This document shows, piece after piece, positions 1-6,591 of a stretch of 64,000 bases of DNA (positions are counted from its first letter, which is position 1; each line of letters opens with the position of its first letter). A program made the position numbers and the translations under genes. The notes under the pieces are model-generated. The model was not told where the DNA came from. It ran no database searches and was given only the letters and a program-made list of their open reading frames with translations. This stretch comes from DASWOJ01 sp964242415 (GTDB lineage Bacteria > Pseudomonadota > Alphaproteobacteria > Acetobacterales > Acetobacteraceae): the NCBI GenBank assembly GCA_964242415.1, contig CAXTAT010000013.1, positions 62,001 through 126,000 on the forward strand, read 5' to 3'.

Positions 1-1
1 G

Positions 2-418
2 CTGAGGCTAGTTCACCCTTACTATTACAGTCAAGGGGAGAGCTTTATATACTACCATAGAGGCAAAGATAAAATAGAGTTTGTAAATTTTAAAGCAGAT
101 GCAGATGTCTCTTGGCCGCACGAGTGCCTGCCCAGCACCTTGCCATCGCAAGGCATAAAACTTCTTACCATCAAGGGAACACCTCAGCGCAAATTTGGCG
201 ACTGTTCGACCATCTTCATGGGAGACGATGCTCCAACAGCGCAGAGATATGGCAATCGCAAATGCGTTGCATGTTCAGCAGGAGGTGCAAGACTGATAGC
301 AAGCGTTCCCAGCCGACCCGCGCCGGGGGTCAATATATGGAATAACGATTTTGTATTCGCTCTTTTTTGGTTTTGCGAAGACTGCAATGCAATCACAACA
401 CGCAATGAGTGTGATTGA
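2..418 (+). CDS. C-terminal part of an unknown CxxC-containing protein (5' end outside window)
   Basis: The frame is open from base 2 to a TGA at 416-418, giving 139 residues with no start of its own before the window edge. I do not recognise the family. Two Cys pairs, CVAC and CEDC, lie about 45 residues apart and could form a zinc ribbon; that is inference. A hydrophobic stretch (FVFALFWF) precedes the last pair. The first 120 bases are much more AT-rich than the rest of the window, suggesting transferred DNA. The last codons overlap the start of the next small frame, as in a coupled pair. Confidence 0.45.
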   Translation: MRLVHPYYYSQGESFIYYHRGKDKIEFVNFKADADVSWPHECLPSTLPSQGIKLLTIKGTPQRKFGDCSTIFMGDDAPTAQRYGNRKCVACSAGGARLIASVPSRPAPGVNIWNNDFVFALFWFCEDCNAITTRNECD

Positions 419-548
419 AAATCGTGCACCTCCCCCCGATGCATGTATGACGCGGTACATCCTGACCATCCCGCTCGAAGAATATTTAAATGAAGGTTTG
501 GTGAGCAGACTTGATTGGCAGAAACTACCGCGGCGCGGCCACGTCTGA
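405..548 (+). CDS. Small hypothetical protein, possibly coupled to the upstream gene
   Basis: A 47-residue frame starts with an ATG at 405 that lies inside the last codons of the upstream CxxC protein gene and runs to TGA at 548. The peptide (MSVIENRAPPP...) has no recognisable domain or membrane segment. The overlap is the main reason to consider it real. There is no clear ribosome site beyond the purine-poor upstream coding sequence, so it may equally be a chance frame. Confidence 0.3.
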   Translation: MSVIENRAPPPDACMTRYILTIPLEEYLNEGLVSRLDWQKLPRRGHV

Positions 549-625
549 ACAGGCATTAGCCGCGCAGTAGTATCACGCGAAACACTGACCTCTTGCCGCT
601 ATTTCCAAAACAGGATATGCAAAAC

Positions 626-1783
626 CTACTCCGCCAACTCCCGCATCACCCGGATCAGGTCCGCCTTCCCCTCGAATCCAATGCCCGGCAAATCCGGCAT
701 GGTGATATGCCCCTCCCGAACCCGCACGCTGTCGGGAAACCCGCCGTACGGCTGGAACAAGTCCGGATAGCTCTCATTACCGCCCAGCCCCAGCCCGGCC
801 GCAATGTTCAGCGACATCTGGTGCCCGCCATGCGGGATGCAGCGCGACGGCGACCAGCCGGCGGCACGGATCACCTCCAGGGTCCGCAAGTACTCGCACA
901 GCCCATATGACAGCGCGCAATCGAATTGCAGCCAGTCACGGTCCGGCCGCATCCCGCCATAACGCAGCAGGTTACGCGCATCCTGGTGGCTGAACAGGTT
1001 CTCCCCCGTCGCCATCGGACCCGGATAGAACTCCGCCAAGGCCGCCTGCAACCCATAATCCAGCGGGTCGCCAGCCTCCTCATACCAGAACAGCGGATAC
1101 TCCCGCAGCATCCGCGCATAGGCGATGGCCGTCTCCAGGTCGAACCGCCCGTTCGCGTCCACCGCAAGCCGCGCCGTGCCGATCTCCGCCAGCACCGCCT
1201 CGATCCGCGCGCGGTCCTCGTCCAGCGGCGCCCCGCCGATCTTCATCTTCACCACGGTATAGCCGCGGTCCAAGTAGCCGCGCATCTCCCCCCGCAGCGC
1301 GCCCAGGTCCTTGCCAGGGTAGTAGTAGCCGCCCGCCGCATACACGAACACGCGCGGGTCGGCCTCCCGCCCGGCGCGCTGGGCCAGCAGGCGGAACAGC
1401 GGCTGGCCGTGCAGCTTGGCCCACGCATCCCACAGCGCCATGTCGAGCGTCCCCACGGCAACGCTGCGCTCCCCGTGCCCGCCGGGCTTCTCGTTGGCCA
1501 TCAGGCACGCCCAGGCCCGGTGCGGGTCCAGCACGCCCTCCGCATCGAGCAGGCTGCCCGGCTCCGCCTCCAGCAGGCGCGGCGCGAACCGCTCGCGGAT
1601 CAGCCCGCCCTGGCCATACCGCCCGTTGCTGTTGAAGCCGTAGCCCACCACCCGCCGCCCGTCGCGCATCTCGTCCGTCACCACGGCGACCAGGCTGGTC
1701 GTCATCTTGGTGAAGTCGATATACGCGTTGCGGATCGGCGAGCTGATCGGCTGCGTCACCTCCCGCACGTCCAGGATTCGCAT
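626..1783 (-). CDS. tarD: D(-)-tartrate dehydratase, enolase superfamily
   Basis: 385 residues; expected to dehydrate D-tartrate to oxaloacetate in the cytoplasm with Mg2+. The whole sequence closely follows the TarD family known from Bradyrhizobium, including the N-terminal SSPIRNAYIDFTKMTTS stretch and the substrate loop NSNGRYGQGG. Catalytic and metal residues are in place: K179-M-K181, D209 in VDANGR, E235/E236, E261 in TGEN and H318 in IPHGGH. I use the ATG at 1783 rather than one 10 codons upstream because a strong AGGGAGGGG precedes it and the family begins here. It diverges from an SDR gene over about 80 bases, which must hold both promoters. Substrate assignment rests on family resemblance. 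Confidence 0.88.
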   Translation of the reverse strand: MRILDVREVTQPISSPIRNAYIDFTKMTTSLVAVVTDEMRDGRRVVGYGFNSNGRYGQGGLIRERFAPRLLEAEPGSLLDAEGVLDPHRAWACLMANEKPGGHGERSVAVGTLDMALWDAWAKLHGQPLFRLLAQRAGREADPRVFVYAAGGYYYPGKDLGALRGEMRGYLDRGYTVVKMKIGGAPLDEDRARIEAVLAEIGTARLAVDANGRFDLETAIAYARMLREYPLFWYEEAGDPLDYGLQAALAEFYPGPMATGENLFSHQDARNLLRYGGMRPDRDWLQFDCALSYGLCEYLRTLEVIRAAGWSPSRCIPHGGHQMSLNIAAGLGLGGNESYPDLFQPYGGFPDSVRVREGHITMPDLPGIGFEGKADLIRVMRELAE

Positions 1784-1862
1784 GGTTGGACCCCTCCCTA
1801 CTTGCCCCGCCACGTGGGACGGCTAGAACCTGCCCCGATTCACCCCAGCCCGGAAGGCCCCC

Positions 1863-2618
1863 ATGCAGATCGAAGGCAAGACGCTGATCGTCACCGGCGG
1901 CGGCTCCGGCCTGGGCGCCGCCACGGCGCGGGTGCTGGCCGCGGCCGGGGCGCATGTCGTGCTGGCCGACGTGGCCGACGCCGGGGCCTTGGCGGAGGAG
2001 CTGGGCGGCGCCTACCTCCGCACCGACGTCACCAGCGAGGCCGACGGACACGCCTGCGTGGCGCTCGCCGTGGCCCGGTTCGGCGCGCTGCATGGCCTGG
2101 TCAACTGCGCCGGGGTGGTGATCGGCGAGCGGGTGCTGGGCCGCAAGGCGCCGCACCGGCTGGACAGCTTCGCCCGCGTGGTGGCGGTGAACCTGGTCGG
2201 CACCTTCAACATGATCACCGCCGCCGCCGCCGAGATCGCCAAGGCCGAGCCGGGCGGGGACGGCGAGCGCGGCGTGATCGTCAACACCGCCTCTATCGCC
2301 GCCTTCGACGGGCAGGTCGGCCAGGCAGCCTATGCGGCCAGCAAGGGCGGCATCGTCGGCATGACGCTGCCCATCGCCCGCGAGCTGGCAGGGGAGGGTA
2401 TCCGCGTCGTGACGGTGGCGCCCGGCCTGTTCGAGACGCCGATGATGCTCGGCCTGCCGCCGGAGGTGCAGGACGCGCTGGGCCGCAGCGTGCCGTTCCC
2501 GTCCCGCCTCGGCCGCCCGGACGAGTTCGCCCGGCTGGTGGCCCACATCTTCGAGAACACGATGCTGAACGGGGAGGTGATCCGCCTCGACGGTGCGCTG
2601 CGGATGGCGCCCCGGTGA
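1863..2618 (+). CDS. SDR family NAD(P)-dependent dehydrogenase, type II 3-hydroxyacyl-CoA dehydrogenase-like
   Basis: 251 residues, normal SDR length. The nucleotide-binding TGGGSGLG is at 11-18, NCAG at 81-84, and the catalytic triad reads S144, Y157 and K161 (YAASK). The C-terminal run with GLFETPMM and the late FENTMLNGEVIRLDGALRM matches the HSD10 / type II 3-hydroxyacyl-CoA dehydrogenase group, which oxidises 3-hydroxyacyl-CoA in beta-oxidation; the exact substrate here is unknown. It faces tarD and its stop overlaps the GTG start of the next gene by four bases (GTGA), so the two are probably translated together. Confidence 0.85.
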   Translation: MQIEGKTLIVTGGGSGLGAATARVLAAAGAHVVLADVADAGALAEELGGAYLRTDVTSEADGHACVALAVARFGALHGLVNCAGVVIGERVLGRKAPHRLDSFARVVAVNLVGTFNMITAAAAEIAKAEPGGDGERGVIVNTASIAAFDGQVGQAAYAASKGGIVGMTLPIARELAGEGIRVVTVAPGLFETPMMLGLPPEVQDALGRSVPFPSRLGRPDEFARLVAHIFENTMLNGEVIRLDGALRMAPR

Positions 2619-5011
2619 CACCACGGGTCCTGTTCGCCAACGCCGAGCTTGAGGTCCGCCACGTCCCCGTCCCCAACCCTTCAGGCGACAGCGCCAGCCG
2701 GCATGTCGTCACCTTCGACCGCTACCACGACGACCGCACCCTGGCCCGGCCCGGGTTCGGCGAGGACTTCTTCCTCCGCCACGGCGTCACCGCCACTCAC
2801 GTCCTGACGCGCGACAACGATTGGTTCCAGTATCCTTGGCTGCCGGACGCCCTCGACGCCATCCGGTCCGCCACCGCGGGCGCCGCGCACGTCATGGCCT
2901 ACGGCTCCAGCATGGGCGGCTACGCGGCCGTCCGCTTCGCCGCCGCGGTGGGCGCCAGCCGGGCGCTGGCCTTGTCGCCGCAGTACTCCATCGACCCCTG
3001 CAAGATGCCGTCCGAGGACCGGTGGGGGCAGGACATGCGCCGCCTGCGCTACCTGCCGGAGGTGGACGGCCCCATCCCCGGCGGCATCACGCCCGTCCTG
3101 GCCTACGACCCCTGGTGCCCCGATGGCGCGCATGCCGACCGGATCGCCGCCGACATCCCGGTCACCCGGTTGCGTGTCCCCTTCGCCAGCCATTCCGTGG
3201 CCGCATACCTGTCGCAGGCGGGGCTGCTGACGGGGCTGGTGATGCGGACCCTGGACGGCACGCTGGACCCTGCTGCGGCCGAACGCGCCATCCGGCAAGC
3301 CCGGCGCGGGGTGCCGACCTACTACTGCGGCCTGGCGGCGCGGCAGCCGGCGTGCCGCCCGAACCTGGCCGTGGCGCTGGCGCAGCAGGCGGTGCGCGTG
3401 GCGCCGGACCTCCCCGACCCGCACCATGCGCTGGCGCTCCGCCTGTCCGCCGCCGGCCGGTTCGCGGAGGCCGTCGCGGCGCACCGGCGGGTGGCCGAGC
3501 TGGACCGCAACCCAGGCTTCCTGATCCACCTGAGCTTCGACCTCAGCCGCGCCGGCGATCACGCGGGCGCCCTGGCGGTGGCGCATGAGGTGCTGCAGGC
3601 CCTGCCCACCCATGTCGGCATCCGGTCCTGGCTGGCGGAGCTGCACGGCCTGGGGGGCGACCTGACCGGGGCGCTGGCCTACGCCGAGCAGGCCCTGGCG
3701 CTCGATCCCAACAGCGGGCACTGCCAGGGGCAGGTTGCCGGGCTGAACGCCGCGCTGCATCCGCCGCCGCCCGAGCCGCCCCCCGAGCCGCCCCCGCAGC
3801 CGCCACCCCCGCCACCGCCGCGCGTGCTGTTCCAAAGCGCCGAGGTGCTGGTCCGCCACGTCCCGGCCGCAGACGCCAGCCGGCACGTCGTCACCTTCGA
3901 CTGCTACCACGATGGGCGCACCCTGGACCGCCCCGGCTTCGGCGAGACCTTCTTCCGCGACCACGGCATCACCGCGACGCACGTGCTGACCCGGGACAAC
4001 GACTGGTTCCAGCACCCGGAAATGGCCGAGGCCACCGCCGCCATCCGCGCCGCCACGGCCGGGGCGGCGGCGGTGCTGGCCTACGGCTCCAGCATGGGCG
4101 CCTATGCGGCGGTCCGCTTTGCCGATGCGGTCGGGGCCGGGCAGGCGCTGGCCTTGTCGCCGCAGTACTCCATCGATCCCGCCAAGACGCCGTTTGAGCG
4201 GCGCTGGGGCCAGGACCGGCGGCGGCTGCGCTTCTTGCCCGGCCTCGACGGGCCGATCCGCAGCGCCGTCCGCCCGGTCGTCGCCTACGACCCGCACGGT
4301 CCCGACCGCGCCCATGCCGACCGAATCGCCGCCGACACGCCCATCATCCGCTTGGCGGTCCCGCATGGCGGCCATCCCGTCGGCTCGTTGCTGTCCGAGG
4401 CCGGGCTGCTGACCGGCATCGTCATGCAGGCGCTGGAGGGCGCCCTGGACCCGGCGGACACCATCCAGGCCATCCGTGCCCGCCGCCGGTCCCTGTCGGC
4501 CTACTTCGGCGCCCTGGCCAGCCGCCAGCCCGCCAGCCGTCCGCGGCTCGCCGTCGCCCTGGCGGAGCGGGCCGTCCAACTGGCGCCCGAGCGGCCCGAC
4601 ACGCACCACGCGCTGGCGCTGCGCCTGTCGGCCGCCGGGCGGTTTGCCGAGGCGGTCACCGCGCACGAGCAGGCGGCGGCGATGGAGCGGCACCCCGGCT
4701 ACCTCATGGATTTCAGCCGTGCCCTGCACGCCGCCGGCGACACCCCGGCCGCGCTGGCGATCGCCCATGAGGTGCGGGCGGCCTGGCCGCGTCACGGCGG
4801 GGTCCACCACTGGATTTCCGACCTGCTGCGCGCCCAGGCGGACCTGACCGGCGCGCACCATTTTGCGCAGCACGCCGTGGCGCTCGACCCGGCCAACGAG
4901 CTGTACCGGCGCACGGCCGCGATGCTGCAGGCCAAGCTGCGGCCATGGTCGCCCCGCTCGGCCGCCCGCTTCGCCTGGCTGCGTGCGCTCCGGCTGCTGC
5001 GCGGCGGCTAG
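2615..5011 (+). CDS. Internally duplicated alpha/beta-hydrolase-TPR protein with poly-proline linker
   Basis: 798 residues from a GTG that overlaps the SDR stop (GTGA). The protein is two tandem copies of one unit of roughly 380 residues. Each unit has an alpha/beta-hydrolase-like part with a nucleophile elbow (Y-G-S-S-M-G-G in copy 1, Ser99; Y-G-S-S-M-G-A in copy 2, near 493), then the shared block ALSPQYSIDP, then a TPR-like helical part with HHALALRLSAAGRFAEAV in both copies. A proline-rich linker with Glu/Gln breaks joins the copies near 384-405. No signal peptide is visible. The frame stays open far upstream, but only as antisense to tarD and through the SDR. Function unknown; a hydrolase acting on a protein- or glycan-bound partner is a guess. 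Confidence 0.75.
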   Translation: MTPRVLFANAELEVRHVPVPNPSGDSASRHVVTFDRYHDDRTLARPGFGEDFFLRHGVTATHVLTRDNDWFQYPWLPDALDAIRSATAGAAHVMAYGSSMGGYAAVRFAAAVGASRALALSPQYSIDPCKMPSEDRWGQDMRRLRYLPEVDGPIPGGITPVLAYDPWCPDGAHADRIAADIPVTRLRVPFASHSVAAYLSQAGLLTGLVMRTLDGTLDPAAAERAIRQARRGVPTYYCGLAARQPACRPNLAVALAQQAVRVAPDLPDPHHALALRLSAAGRFAEAVAAHRRVAELDRNPGFLIHLSFDLSRAGDHAGALAVAHEVLQALPTHVGIRSWLAELHGLGGDLTGALAYAEQALALDPNSGHCQGQVAGLNAALHPPPPEPPPEPPPQPPPPPPPRVLFQSAEVLVRHVPAADASRHVVTFDCYHDGRTLDRPGFGETFFRDHGITATHVLTRDNDWFQHPEMAEATAAIRAATAGAAAVLAYGSSMGAYAAVRFADAVGAGQALALSPQYSIDPAKTPFERRWGQDRRRLRFLPGLDGPIRSAVRPVVAYDPHGPDRAHADRIAADTPIIRLAVPHGGHPVGSLLSEAGLLTGIVMQALEGALDPADTIQAIRARRRSLSAYFGALASRQPASRPRLAVALAERAVQLAPERPDTHHALALRLSAAGRFAEAVTAHEQAAAMERHPGYLMDFSRALHAAGDTPAALAIAHEVRAAWPRHGGVHHWISDLLRAQADLTGAHHFAQHAVALDPANELYRRTAAMLQAKLRPWSPRSAARFAWLRALRLLRGG

Positions 5012-5048
5012 GGTCCGTGACCGGAGTTTCTGGGCATCACGCGATGAC

Positions 5049-5583
5049 GTGTCTGCGGCGGAGCTTCGCAGGCTCGCCCGGCACGAGCCTGACCGTGCGG
5101 CGGCGGCGCGGATTCAGGCGGTTGCGGGTGCGCTGGAAGGGTTGACCCGTGCTGAGGCGGCACAGCTTGCAGGCATGGAGCGGCAAGCGCTGCGCGACGC
5201 GGTGCTGCGCTACGTCGAACCAAGGGGTTCGCCGGACAACGCCGAGGGCCTGGCGGGGCTGCACGACCGTCCGCGGACGGGCCGCCCGGTGCGGCTGGAC
5301 GAGGCGCAGCGGGGGACGCTGCACAAGCTGGCGCTGGACGGCCCGGACGCGGAGGCCACGGGGCTGTCCGCCTGGACGCTGGCCGAACTCTGCCGCGAGG
5401 TGGAGGAGCGCTGGGGCGTGCGCTACCACGAGGCGCACATGAGCAAGGTGGTGAGGGCGCTGGGCCTATCGCGGCGGTAAGGCCCGGCCCAGCCACCCCA
5501 AGGCAGATGCAGCGGCGCGGGAGGCGTTCGCAAAAGGGGGCTGCAAAGCGCGCTGGACGGGGCCGCAGCAGCACATCCCGGCA
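5049..5583 (+). pseudogene. IS630-family transposase remnant (N-terminal DNA-binding part, frameshifted)
   Basis: A frame from GTG 5049 to TAA 5480 encodes the helix-turn-helix half of an IS630-type transposase (SAAELRRLARHE, RAEAAQLAGMERQALRDAVLRY, LHDRPRTGRPVRL, then RYHEAHMSKVVRALGLSRR). Family members continue directly with KARPSHPKAD; here that peptide is found in another frame right after the stop (AAGGCCCGGCCCAGC...), and a second frame change follows at an A/G-rich run near 5537 before GLQSALDGAAAAHPG. The DDE catalytic half is absent: the similarity ends near 5583, where crotonase-like sequence begins. Dead element. Confidence 0.72.
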
Positions 5584-5951
5584 AGCTACAGCTTCCTATC
5601 GCCTCGCCTGTCACCCGCTGCGGCGGAGCGCATGATCTTGAGCGGGAAGATTCACACTGTGGCGGAGCTGCACGGACTCGGTGTCGTGGACGTGCTCGCC
5701 GAGGACGGCGGGGAGTGGCTGCCGTACGGCAGTTGGTCCGCGACATGAACAGGCGCCACGCGAGCCGGCGGGCGATGCCGCATGTGTGCAATGCCGTGAA
5801 CCCCATCACGCAGGTGGAGCTGATCCGGGTCACGGACATCGGGGTGGAGGCGGCCCTGCTGCTGACGCAGGACGACCTGCGCAGGATGCGGCGCCTGATC
5901 GATGCCCAGGGGCGCCATGCTCCCGTGCAGCCTACGATGGCGGCGGAATAG
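5584..5951 (+). pseudogene. C-terminal remnant of an RpfF-like crotonase / enoyl-CoA hydratase, frameshifted
   Basis: Reading from 5584, one frame gives SYSFLSPRL...AAERMILSGK followed by AELHGLGVVDVLAEDG, up to a TGA at 5748. The reading then continues in another frame as VRQLVRDMNRRHASRRAM, NPITQVELIRVTDI and DDLRRMRRLIDAQ to TAG at 5951. This order (YSFLARR-, ILSGK-, LGVVDVLAEDG-, NPVT.EEL..VTDIWVDAAL-type blocks) is that of the C-terminal third of DSF-synthase-like crotonases (RpfF group). The catalytic N-terminal two thirds are missing, replaced by the transposase remnant. Family call is from memory of the motif order, not a search. Confidence 0.55.
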
Positions 5952-5965
5952 CTGGCCGGTGGCTA

Positions 5966-6010
5966 GAGCATGATCGCATCAGGTTGCTTGACCTGAGCGA
6001 TAACATGCTC
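5966..6010. repeat. Imperfect palindrome
   Basis: GAGCATG...TCAGGT pairs with ACCTGAG...CATGCTC around a short TTGCTTG loop; one arm has a two-base difference. It sits next to the transposase/crotonase scar and 16 bases from a second palindrome, as a REP-type intergenic pair. Confidence 0.6.
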
Positions 6011-6025
6011 GCTGAAACAATGGCC

Positions 6026-6065
6026 AGAGCGTGATTGGTTCATCTACCTGAACCAATCACGCTCT
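6026..6065. repeat. Perfect 17-bp inverted repeat
   Basis: AGAGCGTGATTGGTTCA at 6026-6042 is exactly complementary to 6049-6065, with the loop TCTACC. It could act as a bidirectional transcription stop between the scar and the convergent Hpt gene, though no T-run follows. It shares the AGAGC-TGAT start with the palindrome just upstream. Confidence 0.75.
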
Positions 6066-6102
6066 AGGGCCGGCGCAACAGCGTCATCCCGGCGCCTGCC
6101 GG

Positions 6103-6591
6103 CTACTGGTGCAAGGAGACCACCGGGCGGACATTCGCAGCGGCCACAAGGCCTCCTGCGCCGGGCATGACATCAGAGCGGGAAGCCTGCAGGACAATCC
6201 TAACCCGGTCGAATTCCCTGGACAGATCTTGCAGGAGTTGGCGTCCGCCCAGCTCCATCTCCGGCCAGGCGAGATCCTGCAGCCTGCGGCAGATCTGCCG
6301 CAGGGGATCGGCGCCCATGTTGCCTGCGGCACTGAACAGCGCGTGCGCCTCGGCGGCGACCGCAGCCATGTCCCCTGCCTGCACAGCCGCGGCAAGCGAC
6401 AGGCTCAGCTTGCCCGTGTCGGCCATGAAGGCGTCGATCAGCTCGTCAAGGAACACATCCCCGCCAAGGTCCCGCAGTTGCGCCAGCACGGCCGCGTTGA
6501 CGGATGCCGCCGTGCCAGCCCGGTCGCCGCTGCTGCGCAGCCGTCCCAACAGCCTCGCCTTGAGCCCGGCAGCGCGCCCTGCCAGCGTCAT
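6103..6591 (-). CDS. Hpt (histidine phosphotransfer) domain protein
   Basis: 162 residues. The motif AEAHALFSAAGNMGADPL carries the phosphorylatable His and the small-residue helix typical of Hpt domains (usual form HxLKGAAGNLGA; here LFS replaces LKG). A basic N-terminus of about 25 residues precedes the four-helix domain. Its ATG overlaps the stop of the REC-GGDEF-EAL gene (ATGA), so the two are made together, and it probably relays phosphate to or from that gene's receiver or an unlinked kinase. No kinase is adjacent. Confidence 0.75.
   Translation of the reverse strand: MTLAGRAAGLKARLLGRLRSSGDRAGTAASVNAAVLAQLRDLGGDVFLDELIDAFMADTGKLSLSLAAAVQAGDMAAVAAEAHALFSAAGNMGADPLRQICRRLQDLAWPEMELGGRQLLQDLSREFDRVRIVLQASRSDVMPGAGGLVAAANVRPVVSLHQ

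Noticed and set aside
926..2614. Long upstream extension of the hydrolase-TPR reading frame
   Set aside because: It runs antisense to tarD and out of frame through the SDR; composition is Arg/Pro/His-rich as in high-GC shadow frames. The GTG at 2615 fits family sequence and coupling.
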